From contig OY294069.1 of the NCBI GenBank assembly GCA_958510875.1, positions 3,100,001 through 3,164,000 of the forward strand: a stretch of DNA of 64,000 nucleotides, written 5' to 3'. The notes under the pieces are model-generated. The model saw only the letters and a list, made by a program, of their open reading frames with translations. It did not search any database and was not told the DNA's origin. This document shows positions 43,501 to 55,500 of the stretch, piece by piece; position 1 is the first letter of the stretch; each line of letters opens with the position of its first letter. The translations under genes and the position numbers were made by a program. The stretch is from Endomychus coccineus (lineage: Eukaryota > Arthropoda > Insecta > Coleoptera > Endomychidae).

Positions 43501-46500
43501 AATATCCTCTTCAATGGCTGCTGGCAGGTCATTTGTGTATAATATATATAGCAGGGGACCTAAAATAGAGCCTTGTGGGACGCCTTGCGTAATTGTAAGT
43601 TTATTTGATCTGTATTGTTCACTTGTATTTGAATTTTCCGCTACATATTGCTGGCGATTTGTAAGATAAGATGATATAAGTGACAAAGCTACACCTCTAA
43701 TGCCATATGTTTCCAGTTTTTGCAGTAGTATACTGCGATTTACATGATCGAATGCTTTTGTTAAGTCCAGACACATTAATATTGTGTTCTTATTTGAATT
43801 CAGCGAATTGATTATCTTAACTAACGTCAGATATGTAGCTCTGATAGTAGTTCTTCCTCTACGGAATCCATTTTGACTTTCTGTTAATATATCAAATTTT
43901 TCTAAATATTTTATATACCTGTTGTAAATGACTTTTTCGAAACATTTACTAATGTTTGATAACAATGCTATTGGACGGTAATTTCCAACATCATTTTTAT
44001 CACCTTTTTTGAATATTGGTCTGATCTGTGTTATTTTTAAGTTTTCCGGATAAATGCCATTTTTTAACATTACATTCATAATGTGACATAAGGGTGCGCT
44101 TAATTGTAACGCAGCATGTTTAATTACTACAATAGGGATACCGTCATCTCCTACTGATTGAGATTTTTTTAAGGAATGTATTATGTTATAAATTTCACTT
44201 TCCGTTGATGGGGTCAAATAAATCGATTTAGAGTTTCTTTTGCAGAAACTCAAATTTGTTTTTGTATTAGATATTTTAGATTTTGTGAAATACTCATTTG
44301 CTTTGTTAAGGATTTCATTACCATTTGTTAAAAGATTATCTTGATCAATTAAAGTAATTTTAGGTTTATGGTTGTGTGATGTATAATTTTTTACTACTGT
44401 CCATATCGCTTTGCCTTTGTTATGGCTATTAGAGATGTAATTAGTATTATAAATTGATTTAGACTTATTTATTGTATTTCGCAAAATTTTGCAATATGTC
44501 TGATAATATTCTGGTGTTATTTCTTTTCTAATTTTTTTTTTATACAGATCTCTAATAATAAATTAAAATATTGTATTGTAGGAACAAACGCAAAAAATTC
44601 AATTTCCCAGTTTTAAATCAATTTCCCAGCTTTTAATTAAGCTCACATTACAATAACAAATTTTTGTTAGTGATTATTCGCATATAATAAGCTACTTGGT
44701 TGAAAAATTGCATAAAAATATATAATAATATAATTAACAGAAACTGGCAATAATTCAAATAAAAATGTAACGTTTTTTTTTGCCATTGAAATGTTTTCGT
44801 TTTTCACTACCTATTGGTTGAGGTGCTTATTATCTCAATACGAGTTTCAAGCCATTAAGTTCCGATTAAAACCATTTTCCGACGAATTTTTTGTTAATAA
44901 ATAATAATAATAATAATAATAATATTTATTGATGCCAAATAACATAGTTTTTGCACAGGTCAGAGTATTTAAGAAATATGGATAGCACTAAAATTAACTT
45001 CAATTAATACAAAATTCTCGGGAAATAGGTCACATTAACACATATATTTTTATTTTTACCCTCGTCTTTACGTACGTTTCGGTCTCACGACCATCATCAG
45101 AAGACTTATTAATACAATAACCTGATTACTTAGAAATACTGTAATAACACAAAGCGTCCTTATCGCACAAATTTCGTTTAAATGCCAACGTCACCGAAAC
45201 GAACGGAAACATGAAATCGGAACTATAACACAGCAATGTTGCAGCGTTATAGTTCCGATTTCATGTTTCCGTTCGTTTCGCGACGTTGGCATTTAAACGA
45301 AATTTGTGCGATAAGGACGCTTTGTGTTATTACAGTATTTCTAAGTAATCAGGTTATTGTATTAATAAGTCTTCTGATGATGGTCGTGAGACCGAAACGT
45401 ACGTAAAGACGAGGGTAAAAATAAAAATATATGTGTTAATGTGACCTATTTCCCGAGAATTTTGTATTAATTCATACGTGGGTCAAGAATCTTTATTATT
45501 AACTTCAATTAACAAATACATATTCAAAATTTAACAGTAGGTATATAAAAATTCAAATTATAAAAAGTTACATTGAGATAATTTTGAGATCTAGAAATTC
45601 TTGAATTGAATAGAAGGCGTTAATCATTAGAAAATTTTTGATGGTGATTTTAAATCTTTTCTGATTCATATTTCTGATATAAAAAGGACATTTATTAAAA
45701 AATTTAAAACATAGTACATTATGACCAGTTTTTGACTTGCTCAGCCGATGAAATTGGGTATGAACATCCATTTCACCACGAGTATCGTGGTCGTGAACGT
45801 CAGAATTTAATACAACATCACCAGCAAGAAAAGCATGGTGCCAACGAATTCGGATATACTAGAGTTAGTCAGTCTATTCGTAACTACGGAATTTTGTATC
45901 GCCAACATGACGTGTAGAAATCCAGTACGGATAGAGGAATAGTACCCCACGGCATAGGCGTGTATTGTATAGGGTATTTTAAACAGATTTCCAGGGTACC
46001 CCACGCCACGGGCGTACTATTTATAAGGCAGTAAGGTACGTTTTTTTTAAACTGTTAAAACATCAAAAATAAAAACTGTATAACCAATATTAACAGTGTA
46101 GCTGTAGACATAGAAGAATGTTAATGACAAATGTGGGTTTCTTCCATGTTTTACAGAAAAAGACTAGTATTTTGGCAATTAAACTGATACACTTACTGAC
46201 CACATTTGTATAATAGTATGGTCGTTTCTTGTTTTGGTGATTGCCATTCACCGATTTATGTGTGCGTGCAAGTAACTATATTGAAGCGCAGACTATGAGC
46301 TGCTTATTACTTTGTTCATCTACATCTGGGCAATTAAGTATATTTTTATATATTCTTAACCAGTGAAAACATTTGTTTCTATCGAGGACATTATTAGATC
46401 ACAATTATTTAATTTATATTGCAATACAATAATAGTTTCACTTTTTTCACCACTACATCAACCTATAATTTGGTTTCAAATCATATCTGTATAAGTATAT

Positions 46501-49500
46501 TCATACAAAATCCATTGTTGGGCCCTATATGGAAAATTTCATGAACAAAAACTTCCAAAAGATGTTTAACATGATTATATACTTTTATTCTATTCTGTCT
46601 ACTGATATTAAAGTACAGTAGGTATATCGCCACTAAAGCATTTTTGATTTTATTTCATCCGTATTGTCAGGAAGCATTTTTAACAATCAGACTATGAGGT
46701 GGGAGCAAAATATGCGTTGATTTTCTTGATTTCACGATGTAAGATGGTATATATCTAACAATATGAATGGGGAACATACAAGTAAGAAAAGTTTTAGTAA
46801 AATTGTAAACGTTTCATTTAAATAAAAAATTGTCAATTTATTTATGTGAGAAAGTATATTGTATATTGTTGAAAAGTTTTCTTGCGGAAAATATAATTCT
46901 AAAAATGTTGACGTATTAATAATAAATATTAACAATTTATTGTTACTATAAATTCTAGTAAATCATTAGTACATTCTTTAAAACATGTTTTAGGGGGATA
47001 TCTTATCTATGATATTAAAAAGATAAATACATAATTTAATCAATCTGTTGCCCTTCCTTGGTATTATAAGCAACCTCTTCAACAGAAGCTTGTAAGTTTT
47101 TTATTTTTCGCCTTTGCTGTGACAGTCTTCTTTGCAATTTTCCAACTGACATGTGCTCTTGCTGGATTGTCCATATCTGATGTAGTACAATCTCCAAAAT
47201 AGCGTTTACCACGAAACTTTCTGATAACATTAATATTAATTAGATGTTATAATGGTATTATATTTATTAACTTATAAACAATTTGACACAGTATATAAGG
47301 GTATTAACTAAATCCATGTCATAACATAAGGAGCATATTTTTTTAGAGAAATTTAGCCCAAAAATTCTTAATAGTTCATGGCCCCACTATTGACAAGTTT
47401 TGGGATACAGGTCATGAAAATTTTGGTGAATATCAAAAACTATTAGATATAAATGCATGAAATTTGCACAACTCATTCACCGTATACATTGCACTATGCT
47501 GATACTAGCAAAAGCCTGTAATACTACAGGTGGCCAGTTTTAGCAGAATTATATACAGTATTGTAAACTTTCTTTTGTGGAACTACTACTCCTACTATTT
47601 GTTGATATTTCCCTTTCCTCCTTTCTTTTGGATTACTGGAACTACTGGAAGTTGTTGATGAAGACCTTGCTAATGGTACAGCTATAACGGATTTTTTCTC
47701 AGAAGAGGTATCCGATTCTGGTGATTTGCTAGATACAGTTTTTGGGTAAGGCTGCAGTGGCTGTTGAAATGTAGTAGTAATTGAAGCGGCTCGTCATTAC
47801 TACTAACCATGATATCCTCATTAGCTGGTGCAAACCAAACGCTGCTTTTGGTCATAGATGTTGACGCATATTCACTTTCTGAGAGTTTTGCTCTAAAAGT
47901 AAAGAAAATTCACAATTTTAGAACACTATTAAGTCGTTAGCTTCTTGAATTTTCTAGAAAGTAGAAAGAACAAAGAACTGTATCACCAAAATCACTCAAA
48001 GATTTGACACGTTAAGTTGATCGGAACTCGTTAACTACACTTTCAAATAAATGTCACTTTTCTTGACAGTAGGTACACGATTAGCGGCGGCGAATTACGA
48101 GTGCCAATTTCGGAGATCTCTCTATTCAATCTTTATTTCTCCACACGATTGCTGGGAAGCTAGATGACAGTATGGTGGGAGAGAGACATGTTGGCGATAC
48201 TCGAAAATGACTAGCTTATTCTAGTATATCCGAATTCGTTGCATGGTGCGCATATAAGAGACATTCTAGAATGAACAGACTTGGAAAGGTTAAAATTTTC
48301 AAATCTTTGTATGTACTTTTGACACATTCACGATAGCGTTTACCTCCTAGGATTCTGATACCTTGTCTTTGAAGACTGAAAATTCTATCAGCTTCGGAGC
48401 AGTTACCCCATAAGATTAGACCATATCTAACATGCGATTCCAAACTTGCGAAGTAGGTAGAACGTAATACGTGAGTGGATAGTGAATTTGACAGGTTTCT
48501 TAAGACAAAAAGGTTTCTTTTAAGTTTCCCAGCTAGCTGATCGACATGCATCTTCCAGGACAGAGAAACAAAATAATGTCATTATTCTCGAAAAACGAAG
48601 CACATTGCGAGAAAATTATTAAGCTATTGCATATAGCTTTTATCGCGGGCTTTGAGCGCGGCGACCGAATCAAGAAAAAAAACAAAAGACAAATACTGTA
48701 ACGAAATATCCTGACACCCATCACTCCAAGGTCGTGATAGCCCCAAACTGGGTCGAAAACTGTTTTGAATTGGTTAATTTTCGATAAATCGAATGACGTT
48801 CACGTCAGTGGCGGCTCGTGAACTTTTTAAGAGAGGAGGCTGGACATAAAATGTTTTTTTTAAATATACTCTACTCAGCGAATTAATTTAACTTTTGCAC
48901 AGCGACCGTACCAGCTACTTCAGTGACAAAATTAATTGTTGCCCAGAAGAACCTACGTGGAGGTGTAGAGTTTCTTTTGGAAAAAAATTTTTTTGTTCGT
49001 TTTTTTTTTCTTTGGATTTTTGATATTTTTTCTTTTTTTTGAAATTTTTCTTATTTTGTTTTTTTTTATTATTTTATTAACTTTTTTCATATATTAACGG
49101 AATTCTACGGTCTTTAGTTTGCGAAAAATGATCAATAATATTATCAAAAAATGTATCATTTTGTTTTTAAGTGTTTTACTAAATCTTTTTCAATAGATAT
49201 TAAACTAACACTGTATAAACGATTTTGGCCCATTGTATTTCGCATGTAAGTTTTAATTCGTTTGAGAGTAGAAAATGATCTCTCCACCGATGCCGACGTG
49301 ACAGGAATGGTGACTGTCAAACAAAGTAGTTTATAAAACTGAGGTAAAACTTGTTGCAAATCATTGTCTATCATATATTTTATCATATCGGCGTGAATGT
49401 CGTACTGGCCTAAAATATATTTATCTGAGTATATAACGCATAATTCATTGTGCAGTGTTATTTTATCAAAAAATTTATATTTGAGAACTAAGTTATCTAA

Positions 49501-52500
49501 AAGTGTATTGGGAAACTCTTTTGAAAAAGATTCGAAAAATCTTCTATTCGTCAAATCGAAAAACTTCAATTCATGTAAATCGGAAAATCGAATCTCAATT
49601 TGACCTTTAATAGTATCTAAAATTTCATAAAAAAGTTGATTATAATGTAGTTTCTTGTCTACCAAATTATATGTTTTCCTCCTTTTCGCGGGAGGAGCCT
49701 CATCAGTGAATTTATGTTGTAAAATTTGAAAAATAAGATCAGTTTGTTCAAATATTAATTTAAAAGTATCAAGAAAAAACAAAAATTCTTCATTTTCTAA
49801 ATAAGATTTTAAACCAACAGCAGCATTTAATGAAACCTGATCTGTCGAAAAGTCATCACTGTTTAATATAAAATCAAATGTTTCAATTAATTTGTCTTTA
49901 TTTTTGTGAATGGTAAAGTTGTTTCGTCAACCTGCCACGAAAAAAAAGGGACATTAAATAATTCATCCTCTATGTGATTTCGGAGGACATAATTTATTGA
50001 ATCAAGAATTTCGTTTTGTATTGTTTTTGAGGTGCCTGCAAATACTGACGCGTTAGTCATAAAATCGCGAAGCTTACTGTCTTATTTACAAAACAAATCT
50101 AACAATTCCCTAAAATTACCTTTATTAACTGAATTTTCAGTTTCATCATGCCCTCTAAAAGCCAAATCTTGAAATGATAAATACAATAAGAAATCAATGA
50201 TTTTTTTTTAAACTTCGCGGTTTTCTTTAACTGTATTATTATGATTTTCGATTTTGCGTGTTCGTGTAGAATCAATCGCATTAACAATATTCTGTTTACC
50301 GGTTAATTTAAACTCAATACACGATGTAATATGTTCCTGCGATTTTTCATGTCTTTCTAGGCCACGAGCTAAATTTTTCAAATCATTATAACCCAAGTGC
50401 CCCCAACATGAAGTTGTATCTGATGTGAATAGCAAGCAATACCACAATACCAGCAATATAATTTATTGTGTACATCAGATCCCGTTAACCATGAATATTT
50501 TTTATAATTATCAGTATTAAACGATCGATTTTGATACTTCCCTGCCATCACTAACACTTCTATCATATGTTAATCCACTAAATGGATTTTCTAAGAACTC
50601 TGCAACTAGAACTAAGTCACTCATCATTTTAACGTTCACCGATTCCGATTAGATAAATTATAACTTAAAACTTAACTACTTAACCTTACTACGCCTGGTG
50701 GAATAAAAACAACAACTAACCGAAGACGTGCCGCATTCTTCTAGCAGCGGGAGGCGGGAGCAAGTAATCGTATTTCATTCGACCGACGAATGGGTACGAA
50801 AAGCTAGCCTCCCTACTCTGTTGCCATATTCGCTGTTTTAACCCACTGGGCAATTGAATGGTTGGAAAAACGGCAACTGTGTTGACCACACGTATTTAGC
50901 GTTTGAGATATATAGAGAATCTAGCCTCTGGCCACTGTTGCCAGATTGAAAATAACTACTGAGAACGGGGAATTAATTGTAAAATTTAAAGAATTATCAG
51001 AGAAACAGGAAATAAAATGGAGAGTGATCATTAAGATAAATTGGCGAGGAGGCTGAGCCTCCTTAGCCTCCTTCGAGGAGCCGCCACTGGTTCACGTGAG
51101 AAGCGCGTAGGTCGCGAGTTAGAAAAGGGCAAATTTACGGTACATAGAACGTCTTAACGAGGACTTTTCGCATGCGGTTTTCGCTCCATGTCGTTAGTTA
51201 ATGAACGGGGCCCACTAAATAACATAGTCTCGGGCCCCAAAATGTATAGGAAAATTTAATTAAAACAGTTTGAGGTATTCTCAGCTGTCACCTACTAGCA
51301 TCTGACGTGCGACGTACGAAAGGAAATTTTCTAGCTACTTAAATATACCGAAAGCGGGTAAAAGCTAGCGGCCCATAGCCCAAAATACTTTATTACAACT
51401 GGCGTCGGCCGCACGGGGTTCGAAACGGCCCCAAATTAACAAAATAGAGGTAAAATGTATAAACTCTAACTTACGCGCAGCGAGCTTCTCGAGAATATGT
51501 CAAAATGATTACGTTCGTAGCTAATTACATGAGTCGTCTGGCGTTCATGCAATTGTGTTTGTATACAATTCGAACCTTCTAATTTCGATAGGCCACGTGA
51601 AAATCGAGATCTGAACGTTAAAACTTTCGTATAAAACTGTGTTTACAAGTCAACTGACACTCGTCACCATAGATAACTCTACTACCGGTAGTAGAGTTAT
51701 CTATGCACTTGTCACAGAATACTCTTCATAGAGATCAAGATGATACTCTTTTTTACTCATAATTCGTGAAAATTTTGAAGGGGTAGTGGATATTTTTCTG
51801 CCCAACTTTTTCCAGTGGCGTAGTGCTATGCAATAGCATTACCGCGACAGTCCCCGAGTGCCACACGTTTCTTTTTTATCTTCCACATAAGGCTATTTTT
51901 TCCTTTACACTCTTCCTAAAACACGTAAAATTGATTATTTTGGTTTCTTTAGATACTACTTTAGCGGATTAGATTAGTTTCTAACGAGTAATTGTTCACT
52001 TATGGACATAATTAATTATCTTGACAGCGAAAATGGAGTAACGATGGATTGTTTATAATTGTATCAAACTGCACTCGCATTAATCTTTCAGGTACAACGT
52101 AAATCTGAAAGAATACATGGAAACCGCATCGCCTTCAATGCGAACGTCGATTCTTCTCTTCACCCAATTGTTGGAGGCCGTGGCCCATCTGACCGCGCAC
52201 GGGATAGCCCATCGCGACCTCAAATCCGACAATTTGCTGCTGGACCTGACTGAGGTCGACGTGCCCGTTCTGGTCGTGAGCGATTTCGGTTGTTGTCTCG
52301 CCGACAAAGCCAACGGTCTCCATTTGCCGTATACGAGTAACGAGATCGATATCGGAGGTAACGCGGCTCTGATGGCCCCCGAGATCTATCTGCAAAGGCC
52401 CGGCCGGTACAGCGTGTTGGATTACACCAAGTCGGACCTGTGGACCGCGGGGGCCTTGGCTTACGAGATATTCCGATGCGACAATCCGTTCTACGGTAAG

Positions 52501-55500
52501 CACCTGAAGAATTCGACTTACAAGGAGGACGAACTGCCCGATTTGCCGATCGAAACGCCCGACGTCGTCAGGGCGCTGGTGCGGAATATTTTGGAACGCA
52601 ATCCTAGAAGGGTAAGTTAATTTGAACGAGGCGTAGGTTATTTGGAGACGAATGGGGTTCGGAATTTAAAAAAAAGGGGGTATCGGGGCCGCGAAGCAAA
52701 GTAAAAAATTAAAGAATCATTCGAATTAATATGGATATACAGGGTGAGTCAGTTTTTTGTAGACAAACTCCAACGGGAGATAAAACAGATGTTTTCAAGA
52801 AGAAAAGTTCCTATAAACATATGTCGTAGAAGGCTTCGTTTTCGAGATACAGTGTTGAAATTGAAAAAAAATTCGTTTTTTGCGAATATCTCCGGAACCA
52901 TTCATCGTACAAAAAACAGCTTTTGTAAGCATTTTCTACTCATGATGAGTTGTGTTTTGTGCGATAAAAAATTTTTTTTTAGTCATAATTGGTGAAGATT
53001 CCGAAGGGGTAGTGGGTGATTTTCTCCTCAACTTCTACGCCACTGGAAAAAGTACGGTTTTGAAACGCCCATTTGAACCGCCAATGTTTTCTACACAAAA
53101 AAGGTACTCTTGGTCATAAGTTGTAAAGTTGACCGTTTTCGAGAAAAATCAACTTTTATGTTGAAAAACATTGTCAATTCTTTGAAATAAAATTTATTTA
53201 AACGTTAGAACTAACAAAACTAAAAAATTGACCAAGTTTTTCAACATAAAAGTTGATTTTTCTCGAAAACGGGCAACTTTAGAGCTTATTACCCAGTACC
53301 GAGTACCTTTTTTGTGTAGAAAACATTGGCGGTTCAAATGGTTGTCTCAAAACCGTACTTTTTCCAGTGGCGTAGAAGTTGGGGAGAAAAACATCCACTA
53401 CCCCTTCAAAATCTTCACCAATTATGAATAAAAAAAAATCGGTTGTCTGTAAAGTCGGTTTACTGACGATAGTTGAACGTGACGTCATAAGAAAATACTG
53501 ATGGAATGGACGGCTGGCTGGTCCAACCTGTCATTTCAGACACGTTGTTATGATATGTGGAAGATTTAACATTTATGTTTTAATTTTTTGAAATCATAGC
53601 TACGCTCGATAATTATTTCGATCCAATAGTAAAGCAATTGATTTTTTACTCATAGTGAAACAGTTCTGTTAACTTATTGTTATAGTTTTGTCAATTATAG
53701 CATAACCTACAATCGCTGCACTAGCGAACCGATGCTATTTATTTTAATGATGAAAGCACGAATATTCGACAATATATCACTGAACATATATTTAATATCG
53801 AAAGAATCATTACCTTTATCGCCGCAATTATCGTTCCTATAAACAATTGACACCACATTCACTTTTCACTGCACTTCATACTTGACGAAAACATGTAAAT
53901 GTATCATTGTATAGCAGCGCGCTCTCGCTTGCACTTGAAGCCTTAAATGGAACGCCTCAGAGCGAGGTAACGCACAGCCGGTCATGTTTATCGCACAAAA
54001 CATAGCTTACTGTGAGTAGAGATTGCTTACAAAAGCTGTTTTCTGTACGATGAAGGGTTCCGGAGATATTCGTAAAAAACTGTTTTTTTTTTCAATTTCA
54101 ACACCCTGTATCTCGAAAACGAAGGGATATAGAGAAAAATTTTATACCAAAGACCCCTATTAATTTTAGAAGTTCTATCGTTTGCCGAAGCTATGAACGA
54201 AAAAACTGAAACACCCTGTATATACGAACAGCGTGACGGGACGTGACGGGCTCATGGTTTTACCCCTCATCTGAAATAGTCCAACGCGCCTAAAGAAGTT
54301 TTCACTTCAAAAAAATTATACGGGGTATTTCAGAAGTTATGTCCAATTGTATATGGAGTTCTACCCTGTATACTTCAAACGAAACAACCTGTCATCGATT
54401 TTTTACAAACATAACTTTTTTTTAATTATGCAGAAACTAAATAGTGGGCAAGCGGAAAGTCGAACCTAAAATCATTAATTTCTGAGATATCTCCAATTTA
54501 ATAAGAAAAAGACGTTTTAATTTAAAATACAGGGTGATTCAATTAAAACAATTGAGAAATCTGGTGTTTGACTTTTGACTCATCCTCTATTCGGTTGTTG
54601 CAACATTAAAAAAATTAAGTTAAGTTATAAATCATGTTCATTATCTGAGAATTTGTTATTGATATAAGTTCATCCGATTCTGACGTTTATAATGTTTATG
54701 TGATACTGACTAGTAGTCCAGGCTGTGAACCGGGATTTTAGCTATAATAAAAAAAAAACATGCAAGTTCGAACCAAAAAATTTTTGTTGCATTAGCTTCA
54801 AGAGGTTCTCAGGATCATTCATACACCTTGAAACCTCTTGGGAACCCCAACCCCACCCATTGGGGGCGAAAATAGTCCGAAATCTCCCTCAAATTTGCAA
54901 CATGCCAAGTCTTGAATTGTGTTTTCTACAAAAAAAGGTATTTTGGCATTTCGAGTACACCTAGAAGGTTTTTTGGGTCGCTGAACATGAATCCGGAGCC
55001 AGACTTACTTGCAATACATCGTAGGAGTGGTCAAATCGACAAAATTGACCAATGCCGCACTCCTAATATGTTATTTTGCAATTTACGTGTTTTTGGCATT
55101 TCGAATGCACCAAGGAGGTTTTTTGGGTCACTGAACACGAATCCGGTGACTTTACTTGCAATCCATGGAAGGGGTGGTAAAATTGAAAAAATTGGCCAAT
55201 TTTGCACCCCTAATATGTTATTTTGCAATTTACGTGTTTTAGGCATTTACTCGAATATCATCGTAGGGGTAGGAAATTTACAAAAATGACACGCTTCTAA
55301 ATTTTAATTTTTTTTGCATTTTAAAATTACTTCGGTGAAAAACTGGCTTTGGAATCGTATTCAGCGACTCAAAAAACTCCCTTGGTGCACTCGAAATGAT
55401 AAAAACACGTAAATTGCAAAATTGGCCAATTTTGTCAATTTTACCACCTCAACGATGGATTGCAAGTAAATCTGGCTTTGGATTCGTGTTCAGCGACCCA

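Larger units (their letters stand above)
45008..45497. mobile_element. 490-bp palindromic insertion with 15-bp target duplication
   Basis: ATTAACTTCAATTAA occurs at 44993-45007 and again at 45498-45512, directly flanking the element, which sits in the 3' UTR of the LINE. Inside, arms of about 220 bp (to about 45220 and from about 45250) are almost perfect inverted repeats around a short centre near 45237. The right side has a unique tail (TTCATACGTGGGTCAAGAATC). It has no TIR start typical of DNA transposons and no coding sequence. A long target duplication plus inverted arms, each with a hammerhead-like motif, fits a non-autonomous relative of Penelope-like retroelements; that assignment is inference. 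Confidence 0.75.
44894..48600 (-). pseudogene. LINE 3' end split by two later insertions
   Basis: Three segments of one minus-strand LINE. Segment 48242-48575 encodes the post-RT region ([49 protein letters not shown]). Segment 45498-45841 encodes the C-terminus ([44 protein letters not shown]) and the start of the 3' UTR. Segment 44894-45007 is the rest of the UTR with a (TTA)n tail at 44896-44925. If the 2.4-kb element at 45842-48241 and one copy of its 8-bp target duplication are set aside, the reading frame joins without a gap. The copy starts only near 48575 and is therefore 5' truncated. It is a different family from the LINE at 42527-44555. Confidence 0.85.
48621..51870 (+). mobile_element. 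Helentron interrupted by a hAT element
   Basis: 5' end AAGCTATTGCATATAGCTTT with CGCGGGCTTTGAGCGCGGC at 48621 and 3' end TGCTATGCAATAGCATTACC with GACAGTCCCCGAGTGCCA at 51824-51862. Setting aside the hAT insertion (48806-51089 plus one 8-bp duplication) leaves about 0.96 kb with no coding sequence: a non-autonomous copy. Its region 51440-51645 is the inverted counterpart of 35524-35740. A perfect 38-bp palindrome lies close to the 3' end. Confidence 0.75.
42007..52091 (+). other. PINK1 intron 4, 10.1-kb transposon nest
   Basis: Bounded by AAAAG/GTAAGG and TTTCAG/GTACAACG. It contains two LINE fragments, a palindromic retroelement-like insertion, a TIR element with 8-bp target duplication, a Helentron and a hAT element, several of them nested. 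The piece 44556-44893 between the LINEs is AT-rich with no feature I can name. Confidence 0.95.

Noticed and set aside
45732..46004. Open frames across the left end of the 2.4-kb element
   Set aside because: They cross the insertion junction at 45842 and so cannot be ancestral genes.
46732..46935. 67-codon minus-strand frame inside the 2.4-kb element
   Set aside because: Phe/Ile/Leu-rich translation of AT-rich DNA, not linked to the other coding remnants.
48216..48551. Independent 111-codon host gene
   Set aside because: It is the post-RT part of a LINE whose remainder lies beyond the 2.4-kb insertion.
52059..52503. Overlapping open frames opposite and beside PINK1 exon 5
   Set aside because: Shadows of the GC-richer kinase exon; only the frame with HRD and DFG joins neighbouring exons in phase.
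54725..55289. Open frames of 79 and 125 codons with a repeated GSLN motif
   Set aside because: The repetition reflects the DNA modules of the foldback element; no conserved protein.
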